Assembly (NCBI GenBank): GCA_938011325.1
Contig: CALLUD010000006.1
Location: 847,395-911,394, forward strand
Direction of reading: 5' to 3'
Length of the DNA stretch: 64,000 nucleotides
DNA from: an uncultured Spartobacteria bacterium
GTDB lineage: Bacteria; Verrucomicrobiota; Verrucomicrobiia; Chthoniobacterales; JAATET01
A program made the position numbers and the translations under genes. Positions 7,384 through 16,283 of this stretch are shown here, piece after piece (within the stretch, counting starts at the first letter, position 1; each line of letters begins with the position of its first letter). The notes below the pieces were generated by a model. It had not been told where the DNA came from. It made no database searches and saw only the letters and a program-made list of their open reading frames with translations.

Positions 7384-9264
7384 ATGAAAGGTATCGCTAA
7401 GGTCGGTCCGCGTCTGGACCGTTCGCGTCTTTATTCCAGGTTCGTTACAACGCTCGCTGTGGTATGTGCCGGCACGGCGTCGGCAGACACCTGGATCGGC
7501 ACTCCAGGAGAAGAGGCCGCCTTTAATGACGGCGCCAACTGGTCACTCGGAGTCGTGCCAAGCGCAGCCGAGTCGGCCGTAATCGACAATGGCGGAATCG
7601 CCACCATTTCCCCGGAGGATCTTCTTGAGGTTGCTCGCGTCATTGTCGGACAGACGACCACCGGCAATGCGATCATTCATGATGGCGGGGAAATCTCCGC
7701 CACGGGACCTTTGATGGTCGGATTCGGCGCAGGCTCGAGCGGATCCTATACGATGTCCAATAGCGCCACTGCCGTTTTCGGTGGAACTGGCGAATCCGAT
7801 AATACGAGCATCGGCCGGAGCGGTGGCATTGGCTCAATGACGCTCACAGGCGGTAGTTCACTACTAGTCAGCTCGGGTCAGTTTTTCGTGGGCCAAGGAG
7901 CTGAATCGACGGGCTCTTTGACTCTCACCGACTCCGAGGTTTCCACCACGGATTGGATTGCGATTGGTCGTGCCGGCGGCAACGGCACGGCAACACTCAA
8001 TGGGGAATCAAGATTATTCGCAACGGGCGGTGGCTTCGTTGTCGGTGCTCCTGTAGGTGGCGTCAGCACTGGCAGCCTATTTATCAAGGACGAATCCGAA
8101 GCTTACTACGAAGGCGGCAATCCCATGTTCGTGGGTGAAGGTGCCAAAGGCACTGTCACCGTCAGTGGCAATGGACAGTTCTATTCCAAGGCAAGCGGAA
8201 TCTGGGTCGGAACGGGCGCCAATGGCGACGGAACATTGAACCTTACCGAAAACGCGATCTCGAGCGCCGGAAACGAAACTTACATCGGCAACGATGGAGC
8301 AATGGGTGTGGTGAATCTGAGTGGCAACGCCAGATTTTCCACCGAAGCCCACAAGTTTATCATCTCGCGCTTTGACGGGATTGGCTCGGTAACCGTGGAA
8401 GGCAACGCAGAGATCTCGATTGGCGGCCAGGAGATCGTAGTTGCGGAAAACAACACCGGCACACTCACGATCCGTGGCAACGGTCGGGTCCTTGCCACGG
8501 GTGCCGCCATGAATATCTATATTGGGAGTGCTCCGTTTTCTGATGGCGGGAGAGCCCCCGGCAACGGCACCGTCACTATGGAAGGAGGCCAGCTCGTCGC
8601 CACGGATGGGGAGGTTATCCTGGGGCTTCAGGCAAATGGCACAGGAACGCTTCACTTGAATGGTGGTGTCGTCCAGGCCCATGCAATCCGCAAGGGAGCG
8701 GGAACGGGCACGATCCACTTCAACGGTGGCGGGGTGAAGGCCAATCGTGCCTCTGAGGATTACTTCGCCGGATTCAGTTCTTCAGATCTCGTTCTTCATC
8801 AGGGAGGCTTGCGATTCGACACCAACGGATTTGAAGTGGCGATCTCGCAGGGATTCTCGGGTGAAGGGGCACTCATCAAGCTCGGCGATGGCGTGCTTAC
8901 CATGCTCGCCGATGCCGCTTATAACGGAGATACCTTCGTCAAAGAGGGCCGGCTGACGATTAACTCGGCATTTCTGGCGGACGATTCGAACGTGTTCCTT
9001 ACCGAAGGCAGCCTCTTTGATTTAAACTTCGAAGGCGGTGACATGATCAACGCTTTGATCATCGATGGAGTGGTCATGGAAGTTGGCACCTATGGCGCGA
9101 CAGGCTCCGGTGCGGAACACACCTACGATGACTATTTTTCCGGCACGGGATATCTCATCGTGACCTCCACGGTGATCCCGGAACCGTCCACTGTTGCGCT
9201 CTGCCTGTTCGGCTTTGGCGGCGGTCTCTTGCTCCTCCGTTCGCGCAAAAAGGAGACGGTCTAA
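7384..9264 (+). CDS. PEP-CTERM protein with beta-strand repeats (autotransporter-associated repeat type)
   Basis: 626 residues. A signal peptide with a long n-region (cut probably after TASA, about residue 35) is followed by a DTWIGTPGEEAAFNDGANW start domain. Then come about 12 repeats of roughly 22-28 residues with the pattern xIGxxGGxGTLxLxGxS, expected to form a right-handed beta-solenoid. A patch near residue 495 (LIKLGDGVLTM, then YNGDTFVKEGRLTI) fits the autotransporter-associated beta strand repeat. The C-terminus has the PEP-CTERM sorting signal: VIPEPSTVA, a hydrophobic helix and RSRKKE. No outer-membrane barrel is present, so this is exosortase-sorted and not a true autotransporter. 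No exosortase gene is in the window. The transcript leader holds a small GGAGAA/TTCTCC hairpin at 7325-7342. Confidence 0.88.
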   Translation: MKGIAKVGPRLDRSRLYSRFVTTLAVVCAGTASADTWIGTPGEEAAFNDGANWSLGVVPSAAESAVIDNGGIATISPEDLLEVARVIVGQTTTGNAIIHDGGEISATGPLMVGFGAGSSGSYTMSNSATAVFGGTGESDNTSIGRSGGIGSMTLTGGSSLLVSSGQFFVGQGAESTGSLTLTDSEVSTTDWIAIGRAGGNGTATLNGESRLFATGGGFVVGAPVGGVSTGSLFIKDESEAYYEGGNPMFVGEGAKGTVTVSGNGQFYSKASGIWVGTGANGDGTLNLTENAISSAGNETYIGNDGAMGVVNLSGNARFSTEAHKFIISRFDGIGSVTVEGNAEISIGGQEIVVAENNTGTLTIRGNGRVLATGAAMNIYIGSAPFSDGGRAPGNGTVTMEGGQLVATDGEVILGLQANGTGTLHLNGGVVQAHAIRKGAGTGTIHFNGGGVKANRASEDYFAGFSSSDLVLHQGGLRFDTNGFEVAISQGFSGEGALIKLGDGVLTMLADAAYNGDTFVKEGRLTINSAFLADDSNVFLTEGSLFDLNFEGGDMINALIIDGVVMEVGTYGATGSGAEHTYDDYFSGTGYLIVTSTVIPEPSTVALCLFGFGGGLLLLRSRKKETV

Positions 9265-9384
9265 ATTCAGATCCGCTTAAGCGGCGCTCACCCCTTGAAG
9301 GAGTCGCTCGGATGGTCGATCAGCCAGCGAGCGGAAAAACATATCCCGCTCGCCTCGCCGCGCAAAACGGCCGATCGTTCTGTC

Positions 9385-9804
9385 ATGCCTGCGCATGCTG
9401 ATACGTTTTCGGTTTCGACCCGGGGAAAGGGAACCTACGAGATCACCGACGCCGTCAACCGCATTGTCGAGGAATCGGGAATCCAGACTGGCATCGTCAC
9501 CGTCTTCCTGCAGCACACGAGCGCGAGTCTCGTGATTTACGAGAATGCCGATGCGTCGGCCCGGCACGATCTGCACGAGTATTTCGAGAAGCTCGTTCCA
9601 GAGGACGATCCGGACTGGGTGCATACGATGGAAGGGCCGGACGACACCACCAGCCACCTCCGCATGGCACTCACCCGCACGAGCGAGACCGTGCCGGTCA
9701 TCAACGGCCGCGCGGCTCTCGGCATCTGGCAGGGCATTTACGTCTTCGAGCATCGACGCGCGCCGCACACCCGGCGCGTGGCGGTGAGCGTGGTGGGCGA
9801 GTAG
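9385..9804 (+). CDS. YjbQ (UPF0047) family protein
   Basis: 139 residues from this start, the family's usual length. Conserved features include ITDAVNRIVEESGIQTG, VFLQHTSASLVIYENAD, the DDPDWVHTMEGPDD region with metal-ligand acid residues and His, and GIWQGIYVFEHRR near the end. YjbQ proteins have been linked to weak thiamin-phosphate-synthase activity, but the true role is unsettled. An upstream TTG at 9295 would add 30 residues without family similarity. The stop lies 2 bases from the opposing gene's stop. No Shine-Dalgarno sequence is visible. Confidence 0.9.
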   Translation: MPAHADTFSVSTRGKGTYEITDAVNRIVEESGIQTGIVTVFLQHTSASLVIYENADASARHDLHEYFEKLVPEDDPDWVHTMEGPDDTTSHLRMALTRTSETVPVINGRAALGIWQGIYVFEHRRAPHTRRVAVSVVGE

Positions 9805-9806
9805 CA

Positions 9807-10466
9807 CTAGTCCTCGAACCACGACACTCCACTCGCGACGTTGGAGGCCCTGCGCGCATCGTCGCTGTCGATCAGAACGGCACGCGTCACCAGCGCCACG
9901 TGCCCGTCGCAGAAAAGGACGTTGGCGATGGCGTTCGCACCGTGGCCGCCATGACGAAACACCACCGTTTCCGGGTCGACCCACGGCTCGTAGCCATCGA
10001 CCTCCGTGAGAAACACGACGTTTCCGGGATACTCCAGCTCGTTGATCTTGAAGCTCCGCACGCCCTCCTCCGGCTGAAGGAACGTGTTCATCGCGTAGTT
10101 GAAGTAGAACACCTCAGGGTCCCAAACTCGCGGCACCTTCGTATCGGGGTCGATCCACAGCGAGACCATTCCGGGCCTGGGCCGCTGACCCGGCGGCAGA
10201 TCCGCCAGCGGCGTCTGACCCAAATAGGGCGGCATGGCATTATACCAGGCACGCTTTTGCGAGGGGTTGATCGGGTCGGCACCCACCTCGGGAAGCTGGT
10301 TGTCGTTGTCGATGAGGTAAAGGTTCAGGGCGATGCCCCACTGCTGGAGATTTCGGGCACTTGCGGCTCCCGAAGCGTCCTTCTGCCGCGAGAGCACCCA
10401 CGCCACGAGTGCCACTCCCAGCAGCACGACCACAATCGAAGCGAGAGCGATTTCGCGGGGCTTCAT
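9807..10466 (-). CDS. Pilin-like secreted protein with C-terminal H...N...F-x-D-G-H motif
   Basis: About 219 residues. A single N-terminal membrane helix (residues 7-27) is followed by a stretch with ARNLQQWGIALNLYLIDND, as in the helix of the DUF1559/'prepilin-type' proteins of planctomycetes and verrucomicrobia. Near the C-terminus is FRHGGHGANAIANVLFCDGH, which fits the H-X9-DG type ending. A normal prepilin peptidase site (G/A, F-x-L-I-E) is absent: the start reads MKPREIALAS. It may therefore stay membrane-anchored. Its ATG overlaps the stop of the upstream pseudo-nucleotidase gene (ATGA), so the two are probably made together. Confidence 0.72.
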   Translation of the reverse strand: MKPREIALASIVVVLLGVALVAWVLSRQKDASGAASARNLQQWGIALNLYLIDNDNQLPEVGADPINPSQKRAWYNAMPPYLGQTPLADLPPGQRPRPGMVSLWIDPDTKVPRVWDPEVFYFNYAMNTFLQPEEGVRSFKINELEYPGNVVFLTEVDGYEPWVDPETVVFRHGGHGANAIANVLFCDGHVALVTRAVLIDSDDARRASNVASGVSWFED

Positions 10467-11959
10467 CGACTCGGAGACGGCACGAAGGTCCAGCCCTCTG
10501 GAACGGAGAATCTCAACGGCTTGGACGCCCGGATCAGAAAATCGACGTAGTAATCGAATTCCGACGCGACGCCGACATCGCGAATCGCGTCCGGTGGCAA
10601 TCCCAGTTCTTCCGCGAGAAGCGACGCGAAAAAGCGCGATGTGGTCACCATCACCGGCTGATCCATCGGCGCATCGTTGCGACGGAGAAATTGCATCCCA
10701 CTGAATTTCCCCAGCCGCTCGAGCTGCCCCGGCGTGAGCGTGAGCTGCACCACGGAGGTCGTCCACGGCAGACTGTTGAAGACACGGCTGGAGGTCAGCG
10801 GGCCCTCCGGCCAGTCGCTGCGAATGGATTGATGCGAGTAGGCCGCGACCTGGGTGCCGGGAATCTGGCTGAGTGCCGTCAGATACCCGAGAAGGATTTC
10901 GTCGGCCTCGATCGACTCGCTCAGATCGGCGATCGGCTTGTCGGCATCCCGAATTTGCGACTCGAACGCCGCAATCCTTGCTTCAATCGCCGGGTCCGCC
11001 GGCGCGGTGTTCGCGGTCATGGGCAGCAATTCCTGGCGAAGCACGCGCCATCCGTCGCCGTCCCGCTTGAGATCCAGCCGCGCGACCGTGAAACCCCCAT
11101 TGTCCCGCAGGATGTTTTCTGAAACGGGCGGCTTCCATTCGTAGAAGGTTCGATCCGACCACGCGTCTCGCTCGCGTCCCGAGTAAATCCGGTGCGCAAG
11201 AATCGCGTCGATGCCGAGCTGGGTGAGTGACTCGAGGAACCGGGTGGGCGGATCCTTCGGCGACTCGAATTTCATCCAGCTCAGCAGAGCCAGTGTCCCC
11301 GGAGGTCGTGCCCCAAGTTTTGCAGCAATCGGCGCGTAGTCGCGCACCGGTTCGACGTTCCCGCTCACATCGCCAAACCACGTGGGAAAGCGCTCGGGAT
11401 GCTTCTCACGCGGCACGTCGCCGTAGAAGTTCGCGAAGACCTCGACCGGGAGGCCGCTCACTTCCTTCCGCGCGGCAAACTTTGCGGTCGCGACTGCCGG
11501 CTCCCCATTCGGAGCCGTGAAGGGGCACAGCACTTCCGCGTTCAATTTCGCCAGCACCTCCGACGGGACGCTGTTGTCGAGATTCCCGAGAACCACGAAG
11601 TCGTAGCCGGCCTCGTTGAAAAACAAGACCATGTTTCCGTAACCCGTCGCGTAGCTCGCGAAGGAACCTCCCATACTGTCCCCAAGGTCCACCACCACGA
11701 CTCTCGCCCCCGCCCTCGCGGCCTCCTCCCGCACCTGTTTGATGTAGCCGGCAAGGTAGAGGTAGTGCTGCAGCGGAGCGAGCGACTGCAGAGCACGCGG
11801 ATAGACGTTTCCGCGCAAACGGCCCGTCTGGAGAACGATCACGTCCGCGGTCTCCCCTTTTTTCTTCGAGCAGGACACCAGCCCGGCCGTCAGCGACAGC
11901 AGGACCAGGCCAATCCTCCCGACCAGCCGAAAAACCGTGGAAGAACGAAAATCACGCAT
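10463..11959 (-). CDS. Lipoprotein of 5'-nucleotidase/UshA architecture with degenerate metal site
   Basis: About 498 residues. The N-terminus has a signal peptide with lipobox ending LVSC. The body follows the two-domain plan of UshA/5'-nucleotidases: a calcineurin-like phosphoesterase domain and a C-terminal substrate domain, recognised from SRVFNSLPWTTSVVQLTLTP. The phosphoesterase motifs are badly altered: the usual L-H-T-N-D-x-H-G reads LQTGRLRGN, the G-N-H-E motif reads LGNLDNS, and the late G-H-x-H reads LAHRIYSG; only VVDLGDSMGGS keeps its Asp. Most metal ligands are thus missing, and it is probably not an active nucleotidase. A TTG at 11989 is an alternative start. It is coupled to the downstream pilin-like gene. 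Confidence 0.72.
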   Translation of the reverse strand: MRDFRSSTVFRLVGRIGLVLLSLTAGLVSCSKKKGETADVIVLQTGRLRGNVYPRALQSLAPLQHYLYLAGYIKQVREEAARAGARVVVVDLGDSMGGSFASYATGYGNMVLFFNEAGYDFVVLGNLDNSVPSEVLAKLNAEVLCPFTAPNGEPAVATAKFAARKEVSGLPVEVFANFYGDVPREKHPERFPTWFGDVSGNVEPVRDYAPIAAKLGARPPGTLALLSWMKFESPKDPPTRFLESLTQLGIDAILAHRIYSGRERDAWSDRTFYEWKPPVSENILRDNGGFTVARLDLKRDGDGWRVLRQELLPMTANTAPADPAIEARIAAFESQIRDADKPIADLSESIEADEILLGYLTALSQIPGTQVAAYSHQSIRSDWPEGPLTSSRVFNSLPWTTSVVQLTLTPGQLERLGKFSGMQFLRRNDAPMDQPVMVTTSRFFASLLAEELGLPPDAIRDVGVASEFDYYVDFLIRASKPLRFSVPEGWTFVPSPSR

Positions 11960-12049
11960 CGCGTTCAAAAACCGGTCCAACCCAAGCAATTACCGGGCGA
12001 GGGAGGCGATTCGCGCGAATTTTTCGTCACAAATCGCTGATCTTCGGTC

Positions 12050-13789
12050 TCAAGCGCTCGCGTCTTCGAGAAGGAGATTGCTCCTGCAAAGCGTGGCGTA
12101 TAGCCCGTCCCGCTCGACGAGATCCTCGTGGCGCCCTCTCTCGACGATCCGGCCCCGGTCGAGGACCAGAATTTCGTCGGCATTCCGCACCGTCGAGAGC
12201 CGGTGCGCGATGACGAAGCTCGTGCGGTGAGCCATCAACCGATCGAGCGCCTCCTGGATAAGCCGCTCCGTCGCGGTGTCCACGCTTGCCGTCGCTTCAT
12301 CGAGAATGAGAATCGGCGGGTTCTTGAGCAGCGCCCGGGCGATGGAGATGCGCTGTTTCTCGCCGACGCTGAGCTTGATGCCCCGCTCGCCCACCGCGCT
12401 GTGCAATCCTTCGGGCAACCGGCGGACAAACTCCGCGGCGTTCGCGGCTTCGAGGACCTCCCACATTTCCTCCTCCGTGGCATCCGGCTTTCCAACGCGG
12501 AGATTCTCCGCCGTGGTGCCGTTGAACAGGAAGCTCTCCTGCGTCACCATCGCAATGGACCGGCGAAGCGCGGCCTTGGAGCGAGTTTCGATGGGCTGGC
12601 CGTCGAGAAGAATCGTGCCACCCGTTCGTTCGTAGAATCGCACGAGAAGACTGACGAGCGTCGATTTCCCTGCGCCGGTGGGCCCCACCAACGCAATCAT
12701 CGAGCCCGGAGGCGCGTGCAAAGAAATGTCGTGGAGAATGGTCCGGCCGCTCCGATAGGCAAACTCGACATGTTCGTAACGGACGTCCCCGCGCACCGGC
12801 GACTCCGGATTCTCCGCAGGCTCCGGCTCGAGGCCGGGCTCCTCGGGCTCGTCCATGATCTCGAACACACGCTCCGCTGCAGCACGACCGGCCTGGAAGA
12901 TCTGGTTCAGCGCATGCAGCCGCGCAACGGGCTCATACAAAAACGGCGCGGCAATGACGAAGGCTCCGAGCGTGCCAATGTCCATTCCCTGCAGCACGCG
13001 CGTGGCGCCGAAACCGACAACCGCCACGAGCCCGCAGGAGTTCAGGAACGTCATCGACGGATGATAGATCGCCCACGTGTGCATCACGCGAAGGGTGGCT
13101 TTTGCCAGCCGGCGACTCGCGGCGTCGAACCGCTCATGTTCCCGCGCCTCGCTCGTGTAGGTTTTGATCTGGCGAATTCCCGAAAGATTGTCGTGGAGAA
13201 TCGCGTTCATCTCGGACGCCGCCCGCCGCTGTCCCCGGTAGCGACTTCGCGCGGTCAGCGTGTAGGCGAGGGCGCCGGCCACCATCAACGGGATCGGCGA
13301 CGCCGCAACGAGAGCCGTCCGCGGATCGAGCGAAACCATCAACGCGGCCACCACGACGATCTGCAGCACGGCCACCGTGCCCTGCTCGATCCCGTCGATC
13401 AAAACCCGCTCGACGGAGGTCACATCCTCGACCAGGCGCGTCATCACATCGCCGGTCGCACGATCGTCGAACCACCCGAGCGGCAGCCGCTGGATGTGCG
13501 CATACAGGTCGCTACGGATGTCACAGATCACCCGTTGCTCGAAGGAATTGTTCAGCACGATGCGCAGGGCATTGAGTAGGTTCTGCGCGAAAAAAGCTGC
13601 CAGCCCGATGCCGATCAGCGGTGCGATGAGCTCCGGCCGACCGCCGCGAATTCCCTCGTCAATGATCCGGCGCGTGACGTCCGGAAACACGGCGATCATC
13701 AGCGTGCCCAGAATGGCGCAACTCATCGTCCCCACCGCCATCCACGGATAGCGCTTCAAATATCGGAACACCCGCAACGTCTGGAGCAT
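12050..13789 (-). CDS. ABC exporter, fused membrane and ATPase domains (MsbA/LmrA type)
   Basis: About 579 residues, the half-transporter length. The first 310 residues hold six membrane helices of the type I exporter fold, with the DRATGDVMTRLVEDV coupling region. The ATPase domain has Walker A GPTGAGKST, a Q-loop (VTQESFLFNG), signature LSVGEKQR, Walker B ILILDEATASVD and H-loop IAHRLST. It would act as a homodimer or heterodimer in the cytoplasmic membrane. Lipid A precursor or a lipid-like drug is the usual MsbA-type substrate, but nothing here fixes it. The signature has K where many have G-Q (SVGEKQR), seen in related exporters. The start at 13789 was preferred over 13858 because the protein begins at the expected elbow helix. 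Confidence 0.92.
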   Translation of the reverse strand: MLQTLRVFRYLKRYPWMAVGTMSCAILGTLMIAVFPDVTRRIIDEGIRGGRPELIAPLIGIGLAAFFAQNLLNALRIVLNNSFEQRVICDIRSDLYAHIQRLPLGWFDDRATGDVMTRLVEDVTSVERVLIDGIEQGTVAVLQIVVVAALMVSLDPRTALVAASPIPLMVAGALAYTLTARSRYRGQRRAASEMNAILHDNLSGIRQIKTYTSEAREHERFDAASRRLAKATLRVMHTWAIYHPSMTFLNSCGLVAVVGFGATRVLQGMDIGTLGAFVIAAPFLYEPVARLHALNQIFQAGRAAAERVFEIMDEPEEPGLEPEPAENPESPVRGDVRYEHVEFAYRSGRTILHDISLHAPPGSMIALVGPTGAGKSTLVSLLVRFYERTGGTILLDGQPIETRSKAALRRSIAMVTQESFLFNGTTAENLRVGKPDATEEEMWEVLEAANAAEFVRRLPEGLHSAVGERGIKLSVGEKQRISIARALLKNPPILILDEATASVDTATERLIQEALDRLMAHRTSFVIAHRLSTVRNADEILVLDRGRIVERGRHEDLVERDGLYATLCRSNLLLEDASA

Positions 13790-13818
13790 GGCCTCGTCGA
13801 CCTTAACGAACCGCCAAC

Positions 13819-14094
13819 GTGATAAAAGCGCCCAATCGTTCCTGTGGGAACGAATCACTGGAATTGGCGGGCGAAGACGTCTCCCGGGAGTTTCTGGAGC
13901 GGGTTCGCCGACCGATTGAAGAAAAAATTTTCCGCGGCGGCGTCGATTTAATTACTCTGCGTAAGACTTTGATCAAGAGCGAATTATCGCATTCAGATGC
14001 GATGTCCGCGCTCGAAAAATCGAAAAAGTTCCGCCGGAATCACAAACATTTGCACGGCATCTGCTTGAGACCCTTCCGCGCCGCGTCCGTGTGA
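13819..14094 (+). CDS. Possible small hypothetical protein
   Basis: A 91-codon open frame between the divergent ABC exporter and amt, in a gap of 356 bases with no other gene. The product is basic and polar (RRPIEEKIFRGGVDL, SKKFRRNHKHLH), without signal peptide or membrane helix. The start (GTG) has no Shine-Dalgarno sequence. Codon use is more A/T-rich than in surrounding genes. I do not recognise it. It could instead be an untranslated regulatory region of amt; a possible sigma-54 site overlaps its 3' end. Confidence 0.3.
   Translation: MIKAPNRSCGNESLELAGEDVSREFLERVRRPIEEKIFRGGVDLITLRKTLIKSELSHSDAMSALEKSKKFRRNHKHLHGICLRPFRAASV
14050..14065 (+). promoter_or_regulatory. Possible sigma-54 (-24/-12) promoter of amt-glnB
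   Basis: The sequence TTGCACG-GCAT-CTGCT resembles the -24/-12 consensus TGGCACG-N4-TTGCW with two mismatches, one of them at the important -25 G. It lies about 80 bases before the amt start, where nitrogen-controlled promoters are often found. Weak evidence on its own. Confidence 0.33.
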
Positions 14095-14145
14095 CCGGTT
14101 CAACGTGGAAAATACCAACCTACAACTCATTACGAAGTTATCACC

Positions 14146-15573
14146 ATGCTAAAACGCACCCATACCCTGGCGTCGATGGCTTTGGCGGCTGGGCTGGCGC
14201 TGTCCAGCGCGCTGCCACTGACGCTACACGCTCAGGACGCTCCCGCCGAAGAAGCGACGGCCGTCGTCGCTGAGGAAACCGTCACCGCCGAAGAGGAGGC
14301 CCCCGCCTTCGCGACCCTGGAGGAATTCCAAGCCTCCGACGTTTACGCGAAGTTCGTCGTCGACAACCTCTGGATCCTGATCGCGGCGGCACTCGTCTTC
14401 ATCATGCACCTCGGATTCTCGTGTGTGGAATCCGGTCTCTGCCGCTCGAAGAACACGACGAACATCCTGTTCAAGAACGTGTTCATCGTCTGCATGGGTG
14501 CCGTCACCTACGCGCTCTGGGGCTTCAACGCAATGTATCCCGGTGAGTTCAACGGCTACTTCGCAATCGGATCTCCGATCGCGAACAGCTTCGCCGAAGG
14601 AGACATGGTGGGGAATCTGACCACAGAATACGCGGATTACACCTACTGGACGGACTTCATCTTCCAGGCCATGTTCGCGGCCACCGCTGCGACCATCGTT
14701 TCCGGATCGGTCGCCGAGCGCATCAAGCTCGGACCGTTCATGCTGATTGCCACCCTGCTGGTGATGTTCGTTTATCCGGTCTCGGGCTCCTGGAAGTGGG
14801 GCGGCGGCTGGCTCGACCAGATGGGCTTCTACGACTTCGCGGGTTCTTCGATCGTTCACGCCTTTGGCGGCTACGCAGCGCTCGCCGGCGTCCTGCTCCT
14901 TGGGCCACGTCTCGGCAAGTATCTGTCCGATGGAAAGGTGAAGCCGATCCTCGGCCACAGCATGCCGCTCGCCACGATCGGTGTGTTCCTGCTCTTCCTC
15001 GGCTGGTTCGGATTCAACGGCGGCTCGGTGCTCAGCGCGCAGCCCGACCTTGTTTCGCTGGTGTTCGTCACCACCGGCCTCGCGGGCTTCACGGGCGGCC
15101 TTACCGCGGCATTCACGTCGTGGATTCTGCTCAAGAAGCCTGACCTCTCGATGGCGCTCAACGGCATCCTTGCAGGTCTGGTTGGCATCACCGCCGGTGC
15201 GGACGTGATTCCGCCATGGCAGGCCGTCATCGTCGGTGGCGTCGCCGGCATCCTCGTGGTGCTGGCCGTGATGTTCTTCGACAAGATCAAGGTGGACGAT
15301 CCGGTCGGTGCCATTTCCGTGCACGGCGTGTGCGGCAACTGGGGCACCCTCGCGGTGGGCATCTTCGGTGTCGGAGAGTTCTCCTTCGTCACCCAGCTCA
15401 TCGGCACCATCTCCGTTTCTGTCTTCGCATTCGTGGCCTCTTTCATCATCTTCCTCGTCGTGAAAGCGATCATGGGAATCCGCGTCAGCGCAGAAGAGGA
15501 AACCGAAGGCCTCGACATTGGCGAACATGGCCAGGAGGCCTATCCCGACTTCTCGCCGGTCTCGGAGGCTTAA
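14146..15573 (+). CDS. amt: Ammonium transporter (Amt family)
   Basis: 475 residues with a cleavable signal peptide (cut near LHAQDA), an Ala/Glu-rich linker and eleven membrane helices, which is the usual bacterial Amt layout. Conserved elements are MHLGFSCVESGLCR in the first helix, the first pore His in DFAGSSIVHAFGG, the GWFGFNGGS segment, and the second pore His in ISVHGVCGNWG. Amt trimers conduct ammonium and are gated by PII proteins. The glnB gene follows 35 bases downstream, so the pair forms the classical nitrogen-uptake operon. The C-terminal cytoplasmic tail is present. Confidence 0.95.
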   Translation: MLKRTHTLASMALAAGLALSSALPLTLHAQDAPAEEATAVVAEETVTAEEEAPAFATLEEFQASDVYAKFVVDNLWILIAAALVFIMHLGFSCVESGLCRSKNTTNILFKNVFIVCMGAVTYALWGFNAMYPGEFNGYFAIGSPIANSFAEGDMVGNLTTEYADYTYWTDFIFQAMFAATAATIVSGSVAERIKLGPFMLIATLLVMFVYPVSGSWKWGGGWLDQMGFYDFAGSSIVHAFGGYAALAGVLLLGPRLGKYLSDGKVKPILGHSMPLATIGVFLLFLGWFGFNGGSVLSAQPDLVSLVFVTTGLAGFTGGLTAAFTSWILLKKPDLSMALNGILAGLVGITAGADVIPPWQAVIVGGVAGILVVLAVMFFDKIKVDDPVGAISVHGVCGNWGTLAVGIFGVGEFSFVTQLIGTISVSVFAFVASFIIFLVVKAIMGIRVSAEEETEGLDIGEHGQEAYPDFSPVSEA

Positions 15574-15608
15574 TCGAGTCGAGCGCTTAAATCGAAAGAC
15601 AAAATCGA

Positions 15609-15947
15609 ATGAAAAAAATCGAAGCAATCATCAAGCCGTTCAAGCTGGAGGAAGTCAAAGACGCACTCGCGGACCTCGGGATCGAGGGCATGACGGTGAG
15701 CGAGGTCAAGGGCTTCGGACGGCAGAAGGGGCACACCGAGATCTACCGTGGCAGCGAATACACGGTGGACTTCCTGCCCAAGATCAAGATCGAGGTCGTG
15801 CTCTCCGACTCTTTGCTGGAGAGCGCCACGGCGGCAATCGTGAAGGCAGCCAAGACCGGCAAGATCGGCGATGGCAAGGTCTTCGTCTCACCGGTCGAGG
15901 AAGCGATCCGCATCCGCACCGACGAGACCGGCGAAAAAGCCGTGTAA
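15609..15947 (+). CDS. glnB: PII nitrogen regulatory protein
   Basis: 112 residues, standard for GlnB/GlnK. It begins MKKIEAIIKPFKLEEVKDAL, has KGFGRQKGHTEIYRG and the T-loop with Tyr51 (the uridylylation site in proteobacteria), followed by the B-loop/C-loop GKIGDGKVFV and EAIRIRT. PII binds ATP/ADP and 2-oxoglutarate and inserts its T-loop into the Amt pore. Adjacency to amt makes the GlnK-type role likely. A strong terminator hairpin follows 30 bases after the stop. Confidence 0.96.
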   Translation: MKKIEAIIKPFKLEEVKDALADLGIEGMTVSEVKGFGRQKGHTEIYRGSEYTVDFLPKIKIEVVLSDSLLESATAAIVKAAKTGKIGDGKVFVSPVEEAIRIRTDETGEKAV

Positions 15948-15976
15948 CAATCGCTCAGGGTTAAAGGGAGCCATGC

Positions 15977-16004
15977 AGGGCGGCGGGAGCAATTCCGCCG
16001 CCCT
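15977..16004 (+). terminator. Terminator of amt-glnB
   Basis: A 10-bp G+C-rich stem (AGGGCGGCGG at 15977-15986, complement at 15995-16004) with an 8-base loop lies 30 bases past the glnB stop and is followed by CTTG. The U-tract is poor but position and stability support termination. From here to 16283 (about 280 bases) I see no gene. Confidence 0.75.
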
Positions 16005-16283
16005 CTTGCATTCCCGGGAAGTGGCTTCGCCCGCTGCCCCTATTGGGGAGCGGACACGGCCGGAGGTTCCGGGCAAATCGAAGACGCACCGAATCGGCCG
16101 GTATCGCTGGCATCACCTGCCGAAGCGACCTCCAACCGGGCGAAGGCGCAGTCCCCAGAAAGACACGTGGTCGAAACGGTTTGCCGGATATTCGCTGCTT
16201 GCCTCCACCGTCCAGCGCTTCCCGAACGACACTCCCTGCCAGACCGAGAACAACCGGCCACCTCTCAGGATCCGGCGAATGAA

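Noticed and set aside
7500..8700. CRISPR-like or tandem DNA repeat array
   Set aside because: The periodicity is at protein level; DNA units are too divergent and lack equal spacers. No CRISPR array was seen in the window.
7384..9264. Beta-solenoid protein as a classical autotransporter
   Set aside because: There is no C-terminal outer-membrane barrel; the protein ends with a PEP-CTERM signal.
9273..9284. 12-bp palindrome CCGCTTAAGCGG before the YjbQ gene
   Set aside because: Perfect but short, without a loop, partner site or known regulator nearby; may be chance.
14224..15627. 467-codon open frame opposite amt
   Set aside because: Antisense of a conserved ammonium transporter; composition is Asp/Glu/Arg/His-rich without motifs.
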